DNA of 64,000 nucleotides from an uncultured Bacteroidales bacterium. GTDB lineage: Bacteria; Bacteroidota; Bacteroidia; Bacteroidales; Paludibacteraceae. Positions 25,239 through 33,601 of the stretch are shown here, one piece after another. A program made the translations under genes and the position numbers. The notes beneath the pieces were generated by a model that saw only the letters and a list, made by a program, of their open reading frames with translations, was not told the DNA's origin and did not search any database. Numbering within the stretch: position 1 is the first letter of the stretch; each line of letters opens with the position of its first letter. The stretch covers positions 1 to 64,000 of the forward strand of contig CADBWK010000003.1 of NCBI GenBank assembly GCA_902798385.1, read 5' to 3'.

Positions 25239-26504
25239 ATGAAAAAGACACTCTTTTTTGCGCTGGCTCTGATCGGTTTGATGAGCTGCGCCAAGCAAGC
25301 AGAGGAGTTGCGTCACCCGAAATGGGCGTATGACGCTACTATCTACGAGTTAAACACCCGTCAGGCCACGCCGGAAGGTACGTTCGCCGCTGCGGAAGGT
25401 TTGTTACCGATGCTCAAGGAGAACGGCATCGACATCATCTGGGTGATGCCCTGTCAACCGATCGGCGTTATTACCCGCAAAGGTACGCTGGGCAGTTACT
25501 ACTCGATCATCGATTACTGCGCCATCAACCCCGAGTTCGGTACACGTGCCGACTTTGAGCATTTCCTGGCGAAAGCACACAAAATGGGCTTTAAGGTGAT
25601 CTTGGACTGGGTGGCTAACCACACGGCACCGGACAGCGAGTGGACGAAGATGGTTCAATACGACTGGACGGATATCTCCAAACTGAACTACGAGAACCAA
25701 GACATGCGCAACGAGATGCTCAAATGCATGCATTGGTGGATGGACTCGATCGGCATCGACGGTTTCCGTTGCGACGTAGCGGGTGAAGTACCGACTGATT
25801 TCTGGAACTGGGCAATGAGCGATCTGCGTCAAACCCACCCGGACATGTTCACCCTCGCAGAGGATGAGGACAAGGCCGACGAGTTGACCGAGAGTGCGTT
25901 CGATATGTACTACGGCTGGAGCCTGCATCACGTGATGAACGATATCGCACAAGGCAAGGCTACCGTAGAAGACCTGTGGGCTAACCTCGCTAAGACAGAT
26001 AGCACCATTCGTCCCGAAGCCATCCGTATGAACTTCATCACCAACCACGACGAGAACAGCTGGAACGGCACGGAGTTCGAGCGTATGGGCGACGCCGTGA
26101 AACTGTTTACCACCTTGTGCTATTTCCTCCCCGGCATGCCGATGATCTACACCGGTCAGTTGAGTGGTAACCACCATCGTCTGGCGTTTTTTGAGAAGGA
26201 CGTGATCGATATCGACGAAGAGCACGCGCAGGCTGAGTTCCTCCATAACATGAACCTGATGCGTAAGCACAATCCTGCGTTGTTTAGCCCGGAAAAGGGT
26301 GCTCCGCTGGAGCGTATCGGATGCGACAACGAGGCTATCTTCGCCGCCAAACGATGCTTGAGAGAAGGCAAAAAGGTGAATGAAGTGATTGCCGTAATGA
26401 ACATGTCCGACCAACCGCAGAAAGTTACGCTGGAAAACGGCGAGACGTATGAGTTCGAGCCGTGGAAAGGTATGATTAGCTTCGAGCAGGGAAAGAAGGA
26501 ATAG
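25239..26504 (+). CDS. Second GH13 alpha-amylase-type lipoprotein
   Basis: The 421-residue protein has lipobox LMSC (Cys17) and then a GH13 barrel with almost no N-terminal extension. Catalytic residues are Asp179 (DGFRCDVAG), Glu208 (FTLAEDED) and Asp271 (ITNHDEN); DWVANH is region I. It differs from its neighbour in lacking the N-terminal domain, so the two probably act on different alpha-glucan substrates or sizes. It follows 43 bases after the first gene with only a repeat between, so they share one transcript. A strong hairpin terminator follows. Confidence 0.92.
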   Translation: MKKTLFFALALIGLMSCAKQAEELRHPKWAYDATIYELNTRQATPEGTFAAAEGLLPMLKENGIDIIWVMPCQPIGVITRKGTLGSYYSIIDYCAINPEFGTRADFEHFLAKAHKMGFKVILDWVANHTAPDSEWTKMVQYDWTDISKLNYENQDMRNEMLKCMHWWMDSIGIDGFRCDVAGEVPTDFWNWAMSDLRQTHPDMFTLAEDEDKADELTESAFDMYYGWSLHHVMNDIAQGKATVEDLWANLAKTDSTIRPEAIRMNFITNHDENSWNGTEFERMGDAVKLFTTLCYFLPGMPMIYTGQLSGNHHRLAFFEKDVIDIDEEHAQAEFLHNMNLMRKHNPALFSPEKGAPLERIGCDNEAIFAAKRCLREGKKVNEVIAVMNMSDQPQKVTLENGETYEFEPWKGMISFEQGKKE

Positions 26505-26531
26505 ATTATTGATTATTGATTATTGATTATA
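26504..26531. repeat. Heptad repeat, unit GATTATT, 4 copies
   Basis: Four nearly perfect 7-base units begin at the last base of the GH13 stop codon and end just before the terminator hairpin. Confidence 0.85.
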
Positions 26532-26534
26532 GAG

Positions 26535-26568
26535 AAAATAAATCCCGCGAGATGCGGGATTTATTTTT
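26535..26568. terminator. Bidirectional terminator between GH13 and fabG
   Basis: A perfect 14-bp stem (left arm 26535-26548, right arm 26554-26567, core AAATCCCGC/GCGGGATTT) with a 5-base loop has A-rich and T-rich outer arms. It can therefore stop transcripts from both sides. It also covers the fabG stop codon. Confidence 0.9.
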
Positions 26569-27307
26569 ATGCCATGGCTCCGTTGACTTGGATGACTTGT
26601 CCGGAGACGTATGATGCCAGGTCGCTCGCTAAGAAGAGTGCGACTTTTGCTACTTCTTCGGGTTCGCCTCCACGGCGCATCGGGATGAGCGTCACGAACT
26701 GCTTGAGCGTCTCTTCCGGCAGTGCTTTGGTCATGTCGGTCAAGATAAAGCCCGGCGCAATCGCGTTAGCACGTATTCCACGAGCACCGAGTTCTTTGGC
26801 TACCGACTTTGTGAGGGCAATGATACCGGCCTTAGAAGCGGCATAGTTGGCTTGTCCGGCATTACCGTTGATACCCACTACCGAACTGAGGCTGATGATG
26901 GAACCGCTGCGCTGACGCATCATGACCGGCGTGGCAGCATGCGTGAAGTTAAACGCCGATTTGAGGTTTACTTGAATGACGGCATCCCACTGTTGCTCAG
27001 TCATACGCATGAGCAAGGTGTCGCGCGTGATACCGGCATTGTTCACCAAGATATCGAGGCTGCCGAAGTCGGCAACCACCTGCTCAACCACCTTATGCGC
27101 TGCCTCAAAATCTGCGGCATTGGAAGCGTAGAACTGCACCTTTACGCCCAAGGCAGCTATCTCATCGCGCGTAGCCTGTGCGGCTTCGTTGAGTTCGAGA
27201 TCCGTGAACGCGATATTGGCTCCCTCGCGGGCATAAGTCAAAGCTATCTGCTTACCTATTCCACGAGCGGCACCCGTGATAAGGGCTGTTTTATTCTCTA
27301 ATAACAT
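26567..27307 (-). CDS. fabG: 3-oxoacyl-ACP reductase
   Basis: FabG reduces 3-oxoacyl-ACP with NADPH in fatty acid elongation. The 246-residue short-chain dehydrogenase has the cofactor motif TGAARGIGK (about 11-19), NNAG, and the active-site set Ser in LSSVVG with YAASK. It ends VSGQVIQVNGAMA, typical of FabG. It is last in the 132-aa/acyl-CoA ligase/coaX/barrel/TPR/lptC unit and ends in the bidirectional terminator. Confidence 0.95.
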   Translation of the reverse strand: MLLENKTALITGAARGIGKQIALTYAREGANIAFTDLELNEAAQATRDEIAALGVKVQFYASNAADFEAAHKVVEQVVADFGSLDILVNNAGITRDTLLMRMTEQQWDAVIQVNLKSAFNFTHAATPVMMRQRSGSIISLSSVVGINGNAGQANYAASKAGIIALTKSVAKELGARGIRANAIAPGFILTDMTKALPEETLKQFVTLIPMRRGGEPEEVAKVALFLASDLASYVSGQVIQVNGAMA

Positions 27308-27309
27308 AT

Positions 27310-27882
27310 TTATTCGTCTTCAATGGGGAAGACTCCCGTTGGATTTAAAATGGTATATTTGCTCATGTCTTCGTTGGAGTCAAACCCTACTCCTTCGATG
27401 ATGTTCTTCGCGCGCGTGATAATAATAGAGGAGTCGGAGAAGATACGATGGGTCTTCTGCTGCCAGATCAGTTCCTCCGTATCAAATTGCTCGCCTTTCA
27501 GATTCAGCGCGTGTACATGTCCCCGCAGCGTCCACTGCTGCGCCGTTTCGTCATAATAGGCGTAATCGGACTTCAGCGAAGCCTGTACACTCAAATCCGC
27601 ATCAAACTGCTCCAGATAAACACCTTTCGGGAATTCCTGATAAGGCGGTTCGGTCTTATCGTACACGAGCCATTGTGGCGTCTCGATGCGGTAACGCGTG
27701 ATCCCGGAATCGGAGATAAGAGTCGTGACGCTATCGGTGATGAGCGCAGCTATCTGTTCACGCGGAAGAGACTCGGCGGCTTGTTTGACCTCACTCTTTC
27801 TGCACGAAGAGAAAAACATAGCGAGCGCCAAAAGGACACTCGCTATGATGATACTATTAACGGATCGTTGTGGTCTCACCAA
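27310..27882 (-). CDS. lptC: LPS export lipoprotein LptC-like
   Basis: LptC links the inner-membrane LptBFG pump to the periplasmic LptA bridge. The 190-residue protein has an N-terminal hydrophobic segment ending in FFSSC (Cys27), a lipoprotein-type ending common in Bacteroidota LptC. A beta-jellyroll-like domain follows (KGVYLEQFDADLSVQASLKSD, WTLRGHVHALN, GVGFDSNEDMSKYTI). No ATG is well placed: TTG at 27882 or GTG at 27879 are the likely starts, overlapping the TPR gene by about 25 bases. It lies between the TPR gene and fabG. Confidence 0.85.
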   Translation of the reverse strand: MVRPQRSVNSIIIASVLLALAMFFSSCRKSEVKQAAESLPREQIAALITDSVTTLISDSGITRYRIETPQWLVYDKTEPPYQEFPKGVYLEQFDADLSVQASLKSDYAYYDETAQQWTLRGHVHALNLKGEQFDTEELIWQQKTHRIFSDSSIIITRAKNIIEGVGFDSNEDMSKYTILNPTGVFPIEDE

Positions 27883-29272
27883 TCCATCCTCCTACGTAGT
27901 AGGTGTTACCAGAGAACTCGTTCGGAAGGTCGAAACGCTCCTCTTTGGTCGGATAGTACTTGCTGTACGAGCTGATGAACTCAGAAGCCTGTGCCTCTAC
28001 CGACGGATCGATCTGTTTTGCTTTCACGAACTTATCTACAGCAGCCCAGTAAACGGTCTTGTTGAGGATACGCCCCTTGGCATCCTGCGGATACAACTGC
28101 GTTGAGGCATAGCACATACCGATGATGATGTAGCAACGTCCCTGACCTTTGTTCATACCCATACCGCTCAGGGTAGCAATCGAAGCCAAGGCGTACTTAC
28201 GAGCCTCTGCGTATTTCTTGAGGTTGTTGTAGCAATAGAAAGCAGCGTTGTACTGATAGTCTGCTACATCCTCCAGTTCATCCTCTACCATCGCCAGCTT
28301 GATAGCCTGATCGTAGTAAGCCACCGCTTGCTCGTAGTCCCCTTTCTTGGCGGCCATCGAAGCGCATCCTGCTGCCGACTCATCGGTAGGTTGCAGTTTG
28401 TGAGCCGCCTCACATGCAGCGAAATACACATCACTCTCCGTGCAACGAACACGTTTGTACAATTTAGCAATCTTGGTCAACATATCCAGATTGTTCACAT
28501 TGTCCTTCACAGCGTTTGCATAGATCTCATCGAGTTTGGAGCAATCAGCAGCACCGGAGATAGCGAAGATGTTATCCACATAATCCTTCTGCTTGCCGGC
28601 AACCTCAGCATTCTTGTTATTCGCATTGCCGGCCTGCTCGCCCAATAAGTTGCTTGCCAACTCATAATCCGCGATGAACTGCTCAGCTTTATCGTTTGCA
28701 TCTTTCTTATACACTGCATACGAAGCGTCTACGAGTTTCACGAGCACCATGATCTTGCTGGCACTACCCATACCCTCAGCCGAAGCGCGTAAGCACTCGC
28801 GAGCCTCTTCGAGTTTGTCATCCCCGTAGAAATCCAAGTATGCCAAACCCTTCTCACCTAAGATATATGCCGTCGGGTATTTGGGGTCGTTTCCGAAGAA
28901 GCGAATACGCTTGTCTTGCATTTCGACAGCCAACTTCGCCAATCGTTCTTTCTCATTCTCATCCGAAGTAGCACGATACAATGCCTCTACGATCTTCATA
29001 CCATCGGAATAGATGGATTTATTCGCATTCGGGCAGGTTTTGTACACCTCAATCCAAGGCTCATACGCATCTGCGTACATCTTGTTCTTTACTGCCTCAT
29101 GGAAGAGCGATACGTTCATTACACACTCTTCGGTGATAACCGGATCTTCCTCTACTGCTGCGGGAGCTTCCTTAACCGGAGTTTCCGCACTTACTTTGGT
29201 CGGTTTCTTAGCACATGCCAGCGCCGGTACAGCGGCTGCCAAGGCTACAACAAGTAATGATTTCAGTTTCAT
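27857..29272 (-). CDS. Secreted TPR protein
   Basis: The 471-residue protein has a signal peptide (about 1-20, cleavage near ALACA-KK). A Pro/Ala/Glu-rich linker and then tetratricopeptide-like helices follow, clearest at about 310-395 (GDYEQAVAYYDQAIKLA; LKKYAEARKYALASIATL). It probably works in the periplasm as a scaffold. Genes of this type sit between coaX/barrel and lptC in other Bacteroidales as I recall, which suggests a link to envelope assembly. Its leader holds six 8-base repeats. Confidence 0.8.
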   Translation of the reverse strand: MKLKSLLVVALAAAVPALACAKKPTKVSAETPVKEAPAAVEEDPVITEECVMNVSLFHEAVKNKMYADAYEPWIEVYKTCPNANKSIYSDGMKIVEALYRATSDENEKERLAKLAVEMQDKRIRFFGNDPKYPTAYILGEKGLAYLDFYGDDKLEEARECLRASAEGMGSASKIMVLVKLVDASYAVYKKDANDKAEQFIADYELASNLLGEQAGNANNKNAEVAGKQKDYVDNIFAISGAADCSKLDEIYANAVKDNVNNLDMLTKIAKLYKRVRCTESDVYFAACEAAHKLQPTDESAAGCASMAAKKGDYEQAVAYYDQAIKLAMVEDELEDVADYQYNAAFYCYNNLKKYAEARKYALASIATLSGMGMNKGQGRCYIIIGMCYASTQLYPQDAKGRILNKTVYWAAVDKFVKAKQIDPSVEAQASEFISSYSKYYPTKEERFDLPNEFSGNTYYVGGWIGETTTIR

Positions 29273-29309
29273 AATATAAATATTTTGTGTTAGTAATTTT
29301 CTCTTTTTA

Positions 29310-29357
29310 GGATCCTAGGGTCCTAGGGTCCTAGGTTACTAGGTTACCAGGTTACAA
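29310..29357. repeat. Octamer repeat, units GGGTCCTA to GGTTACCA, 6 copies
   Basis: Six 8-base units run across the gap between the barrel gene and the TPR gene. The unit changes from GGGTCCTA-type to GGTTACNA-type half way. The rest of this 102-base gap shows nothing recognisable. Confidence 0.8.
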
Positions 29358-29374
29358 GCAAATCCTGTGCCAAA

Positions 29375-30601
29375 CTACAATTTGCGTTTGAAGAACCAGT
29401 TCTCCGCGATGGAAGCGCCGATGGTAAAACGCAATGCGTTCTCTTCCAGTCCCGCCAAACTGCCACGATGGGTGTACTCGATGGTTGTATTGATGACCGT
29501 ACCGATCGTCCAAAGCGGGAAGCCGATACCTATCGAGGCTGTGACACGTTTCGCACCGACCATCGTCAGATACTCATCTTGCACGTTTATGCCGGCACGC
29601 CAAAGCATACGCTCCACATACTTACGTCCTAAGGGATTATGGCGGTACTCGACGCCGAACGCGAAACGATTCTTGTCCTGTAAGCCGCTGTAACGTCCTT
29701 CTGCGCCGTTATACAACGCATCAGCCATGCATTGGCGCTCAAAATCAAAGCCTATCGTCAAGCGATTGGCCCAGTTATAACTGGCACCTACACCCCATAC
29801 CATCGGTAGTTGCCAACCGTCTTTGTAGATAGGAATCGAGTCAGAGGTCTGGGTCTCTATCAGAATAAAATCGCTGTGCAGTTTCATCTTGCTCTCAAAG
29901 ATCGCACCGAGGTTCATGGTGTGATTGCCCCAGGTATGAAAGAACTGCGCACCATAACGGAAACGCACATTGCTCACGCTCAGGATGACATCCTGGATCG
30001 TCGTATTGAGCCCGCTCTCCTTGAAGGTCAATGCACGAGCATGGGTGAGATCACCCCACATATAATAAACGTTCGCGCCTACGGCAAACCAGTTCAGCAC
30101 ATTAAAGCTCAAACCGCCATAGACCTGGCTGATATTTCCGTCTCCGACATAGGTCTTTGCATAGTGGTACTCGCCTTTAGCGGTTGAGTCACTCAGTTCA
30201 ATATTGTACCCCACCGAACTATAGGGCAACAAACCCACCGACATCGCGATCCAACGCTTGTACAACGGGAACTGCAAGGTAACGTACTCCAGGTTACCGT
30301 TAGCCTTGTTTTTCTTTCCTCCCGCGTCCGCATAACGACTCCAGTTCGCGCTGGCTGCCACATCCATCATGAAGGTAAGCGTGTCGCAGGAAGTATAGGA
30401 AGCCGGTTGAGAGGGGTTGATAGCGCGGTTGTTACGCATACCAAAGCCTACTCCACCCATCGCACGATAGCCGGTCGGTACGTTCTCATTCAGATCACCA
30501 TACGCTTCGCGCGAGTACGGCGAACTCGTCATATTCTGCGCCCCAGCCCCAACGCTCATCAGCAACGCAGCGATACATACTATAAATTTGTCAATCTTCA
30601 A
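29375..30601 (-). CDS. Outer-membrane beta-barrel protein, FadL/OmpP1-like
   Basis: The 408-residue protein has a signal peptide (about 1-21, ending GAGAQ) and regular alternating strands with aromatic residues. It begins NMTSSPYSREAYGDLN and has GYRAMGGVGFGMRNNRAINPSQPAS, a pattern of Bacteroidales FadL-like barrels that may carry hydrophobic molecules. It lies between coaX and the TPR gene. Its start is TTG at 30601, overlapping the coaX stop by 4 bases, and both lie in a 7-base repeat. No upstream ATG fits the signal peptide. Confidence 0.8.
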   Translation of the reverse strand: MKIDKFIVCIAALLMSVGAGAQNMTSSPYSREAYGDLNENVPTGYRAMGGVGFGMRNNRAINPSQPASYTSCDTLTFMMDVAASANWSRYADAGGKKNKANGNLEYVTLQFPLYKRWIAMSVGLLPYSSVGYNIELSDSTAKGEYHYAKTYVGDGNISQVYGGLSFNVLNWFAVGANVYYMWGDLTHARALTFKESGLNTTIQDVILSVSNVRFRYGAQFFHTWGNHTMNLGAIFESKMKLHSDFILIETQTSDSIPIYKDGWQLPMVWGVGASYNWANRLTIGFDFERQCMADALYNGAEGRYSGLQDKNRFAFGVEYRHNPLGRKYVERMLWRAGINVQDEYLTMVGAKRVTASIGIGFPLWTIGTVINTTIEYTHRGSLAGLEENALRFTIGASIAENWFFKRKL

Positions 30602-30618
30602 TTTTCTATCTTCAATTT
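30591..30618. repeat. Heptad repeat, unit TCAATTT, 4 copies
   Basis: Four 7-base units contain both the coaX stop and the TTG start of the barrel gene. The repeat therefore encodes the last residues of CoaX and the first of the barrel protein. Confidence 0.75.
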
Positions 30619-31362
30619 GTTATAAACCAGTATATTATTCAGTCCTATCAGCACCAGATGTTTCTCGAAACGGATCTCCCGTTTCTCGTTGCGCGAGGAG
30701 CGCACGTTGTTGAGGATGTACGGTGCGTGCCCTCCGGTGAGAAAAGTCTGATAATGCGGCATTTTCTCTTTGAGTGTACGCATATATCCCTTCACCTCAT
30801 ACGCCACGCCCCGTATCACGCCAGCCGCGATCGCATCGCGGGTGTTGGCTCCGAAAAGCGGAATCAGTTCGTTCTCCTCCGCCTCCACCATCGGCAGTTT
30901 TTTGGTCATGCGTTGCAGCATCGTGAAGCGCATCTTGATGCCCGGCGCAATGTTTCCTCCCATGTACTCACCCTCCGCCGACACGAAGTCATACGTGATG
31001 GCCGAGCCGGCATCGATGATGAGCAAGTTCTCGTTCGGACACAGACTCTTCGCTCCTACTGCCGCTGCCAACCGGTCTTGCCCCAAGGTCTGCGGCGTAT
31101 CGTAACGATTCACGATGGGCACAGGCGTCATATGATCGAAGAGGACGAAATGTTGCGACCGACGATGAAGCGTATTGACCACAGCCGCCTCTATATCCAC
31201 CACCGACGAGATGATCGAGTCCGTGATGTCATACAGATCAAAGAGACGCTCTACATCCGCTGAGGAGAAGGACTTATAGATGAGATGCTTCATGATCTTG
31301 CCCTCATCCGTCATCAGCGCCACTTTGGTTCGGCTATTTCCCTGGTCAATACAGAGGTTCAT
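30598..31362 (-). CDS. coaX: Type III pantothenate kinase
   Basis: CoaX phosphorylates pantothenate, the first step of coenzyme A synthesis. The 254-residue protein of the acetate/sugar kinase/actin fold has CIDQGNSRTK with Asp6, the GQDRLAA motif and DAGSAITYDFV, all typical of type III enzymes. Its ATG overlaps the acyl-CoA ligase stop by 4 bases. The C-terminal residues KLKIEN are encoded by a 7-base repeat. Confidence 0.95.
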   Translation of the reverse strand: MNLCIDQGNSRTKVALMTDEGKIMKHLIYKSFSSADVERLFDLYDITDSIISSVVDIEAAVVNTLHRRSQHFVLFDHMTPVPIVNRYDTPQTLGQDRLAAAVGAKSLCPNENLLIIDAGSAITYDFVSAEGEYMGGNIAPGIKMRFTMLQRMTKKLPMVEAEENELIPLFGANTRDAIAAGVIRGVAYEVKGYMRTLKEKMPHYQTFLTGGHAPYILNNVRSSRNEKREIRFEKHLVLIGLNNILVYNKLKIEN

Positions 31363-33038
31363 TGTACCATATTCGTATAGAGGAAACGCTTGATCGATTT
31401 CTTCGGCGTCTTCTCGAACTCGTGCGGATAGAGTTTGACATGGGATATCTGCTCGTACGAAGCCAACTCGGAGTTAACCTGTTTGCGGGCATCTTCCATA
31501 TAGTCATTCAACTGTTCTCGCGTCATGCCGCTGGCGTCCACTTCGGTATAATCCGGACAAACCAAGGCTACCAAACGCGTGTCTTCCTGCTGGAGAACCA
31601 ACGACTCAAGCACAAACGGCATGTTATTGATCTTCGCCTCGATCTCCTCCGGATAGATATTCTGTCCGCTGGGCCCGAGGAGCATGGTCTTGCAACGTCC
31701 TTTGATATGCAGGAAACCGTCTTCATCAATCAGACCGAGGTCCCCCGTACGCAGCCATCCGTCTTTGGTAAAGGCCTCTTTGGTAGCCTGCGGGTTCTTA
31801 TAGTATCCGGTCATTGTGTTCTCACCCCGGGTCACGACCTCACCGATACCTTTGCTGTTCGGATCCAGGATCTTGACCTCCATGATGCCTGCCAGCGGTT
31901 TACCGCAAGAGTACAAACGACTACCCTCATCGTAAGGCGTGAACGTGATCAACGGAGCACACTCGGTCATACCATAGCCCACCGACATCGGGAACTTAAT
32001 ACGATAGAGGAAGGCTTCCACTTCCGGGTTCAGGGGCGCACCGCCAATGATGATCTGTTTGAACTCGCCACCGAAAGCCTGCACCAGTTGTTCGCGGATC
32101 TTACTGCAAACAATTTCGTCGAGGAAAGGCACTTTGAGCACCCAACTTACAGGCGGTTTCTGGATCTGCGGCACGATCATCTTCTTGTATATCTTCTCCA
32201 GAATGAGCGGCACCGAGAGGATCAGCGTCGGCTTGATCTCCGCAAAAGCCTTCAGCAGGATCTTCGGCGAAGGCGTACGACCGATCAACCATTCATGTCC
32301 GCCCGCAGCGAGACAGGAGAGGAAGTCGAACGCGCATCCGTAGGCATGCGCCAGCGGGAGGAAAGTCACGAAGCGTGAGTCAGCAGATACCAAGCCCGAC
32401 TCTAAACCGTAACGTACGTTACCTGCCAAGCCGTTGAGCGGCATGATGACGCCCTTGCTAAAACCGGTTGTTCCGGAGGTATAATTGATCGAACCCACCT
32501 TGTCATTGCCGCGCTCATCGAAATGGACATCTTTTGCCCAATAGCCGTCCGGGTGTTTCTCCTTGAACTTCTGCGCGATGGCATCGTAGTTGATCTTCTT
32601 CGGATTGAGCGCCAACGAGATCGGATGCCAGTCATTGAGGCTGACCGCTGCCAGCACCTTAGGGATCTGATCCAGATCAAAGCCCTCAATATTGATATCG
32701 CTGATGAAGAGTAACCTGGAACCGGAATGGTTAATGATGTGAATAGCATCGTTCGCGCGGAAATCCTGCAGGATCGGCACGATGACGGCTCCGTAAGTGA
32801 TCGCTGCCAGATAAACAGCCACCCAGTTACTGTTGTTCTTACCCATTACGGCAATCTTATCATCCTTCTTGACACCGCACTCCTTGAAGAGGATATGCAG
32901 TTTCTCAATGTTGATAGCCAATTGTCCGTAAGTCAATGTTACATCTGTCCCGTAATCGGTGACAGCCGGCAAGTCCCAGTGTTCCCGGAACGAGCGCTCG
33001 AACATTTTGACAAAATTGTATTTTTCTTCGGTCATCAT
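31359..33038 (-). CDS. Long-chain acyl-CoA synthetase-like AMP-binding protein
   Basis: The 559-residue protein of the adenylate-forming family has the P-loop YTSGTTGFSKGV (about 190-201), GYGMTECAP and the C-terminal hinge TGDLGLIDEDGFLHIKGR. The C-terminal lysine lies in KTPKKSIKR. It likely activates fatty acids as acyl-CoA or acyl-AMP. Neighbouring coaX (CoA synthesis), fabG and lptC suggest lipid or LPS supply. Two in-frame ATGs (33038 and 33035) are equivalent. It follows the 132-residue gene after 29 bases. Confidence 0.88.
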   Translation of the reverse strand: MMTEEKYNFVKMFERSFREHWDLPAVTDYGTDVTLTYGQLAINIEKLHILFKECGVKKDDKIAVMGKNNSNWVAVYLAAITYGAVIVPILQDFRANDAIHIINHSGSRLLFISDINIEGFDLDQIPKVLAAVSLNDWHPISLALNPKKINYDAIAQKFKEKHPDGYWAKDVHFDERGNDKVGSINYTSGTTGFSKGVIMPLNGLAGNVRYGLESGLVSADSRFVTFLPLAHAYGCAFDFLSCLAAGGHEWLIGRTPSPKILLKAFAEIKPTLILSVPLILEKIYKKMIVPQIQKPPVSWVLKVPFLDEIVCSKIREQLVQAFGGEFKQIIIGGAPLNPEVEAFLYRIKFPMSVGYGMTECAPLITFTPYDEGSRLYSCGKPLAGIMEVKILDPNSKGIGEVVTRGENTMTGYYKNPQATKEAFTKDGWLRTGDLGLIDEDGFLHIKGRCKTMLLGPSGQNIYPEEIEAKINNMPFVLESLVLQQEDTRLVALVCPDYTEVDASGMTREQLNDYMEDARKQVNSELASYEQISHVKLYPHEFEKTPKKSIKRFLYTNMVQ

Positions 33039-33067
33039 AACGAATTACGATTTATAGGTCTTGCTAT

Positions 33068-33466
33068 TTAACGTTTCACCGGGGCAGCCACATAGACGCT
33101 GTCCACGATAAACTGGCTTTTTCCGCGCCAAGGTAAGGAACCCAGATAGCGCTTCCAGTGCAGCTTGACGCCGGTGTTCGTTCCTTCGTCCAACTGTTTC
33201 GCCACATTCTTGTCCACTACCGAGAACCTAAACTCATTCGACTGAATAGATCCTTGCACTTTCGTGTTCTTTAATCCGGTCTGAATCATCTTTCCCTCAT
33301 AGGTTTTGAATATAAAACCTTCGCGCTGGAAATAGTTGATGTCACCTTCATTCACGCCCTCAGCGTACACAAAACAGAATTTAAAGAAAATGAACAACGA
33401 CAACGCCAAAACGGCTATTACCGACGTCCATGTAATCACTTTTCCTGATGTACTCATAGTTTGCAT
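33068..33466 (-). CDS. Conserved single-pass membrane protein, unknown function
   Basis: The 132-residue protein has one hydrophobic segment (about 10-33) and then a soluble domain with SEG-like phrase EGVNEGDINYFQREGFIFKTYEGKM. Such proteins are common in Bacteroidota and are often wrongly labelled 6-phosphogluconate dehydrogenase. No catalytic motif is visible. The start may be 33466 or 33457; the latter leaves a more usual leader after the promoter. It heads the long minus-strand unit down to fabG. Confidence 0.8.
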   Translation of the reverse strand: MQTMSTSGKVITWTSVIAVLALSLFIFFKFCFVYAEGVNEGDINYFQREGFIFKTYEGKMIQTGLKNTKVQGSIQSNEFRFSVVDKNVAKQLDEGTNTGVKLHWKRYLGSLPWRGKSQFIVDSVYVAAPVKR

Positions 33467-33482
33467 TTTTACAATTTGGGCG

Positions 33483-33513
33483 CAAAGTTACAACTTTTTT
33501 TTCATATACGCAA
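33483..33513 (-). promoter_or_regulatory. Promoter of the 132-aa/acyl-CoA ligase/coaX/lptC/fabG unit
   Basis: Minus-strand TTG (33513-33511) and TAACTTTG (33490-33483), 20 bases apart, extended as TTGCGTATATG. Confidence 0.75.
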
Positions 33514-33550
33514 GCGCGCGAGCGTTTTTCGTTGTTTTTTCCACTTTTTC

Positions 33551-33581
33551 TTGCATATGTCATTTTTTTTTCGTACCTTTG
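33551..33581 (+). promoter_or_regulatory. Promoter of fbp
   Basis: TTG at 33551-33553 and TACCTTTG at 33574-33581, 20 bases apart, extended as TTGCATATGTC. The ATG at 33602 follows after 20 bases. Confidence 0.8.
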
Positions 33582-33601
33582 CGCCACAAAGCCGGTTTAG
33601 T

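Noticed and set aside
31362-32378. A 338-codon open frame on the plus strand
   Set aside because: It is antisense to the acyl-CoA ligase gene and has no recognisable motif.
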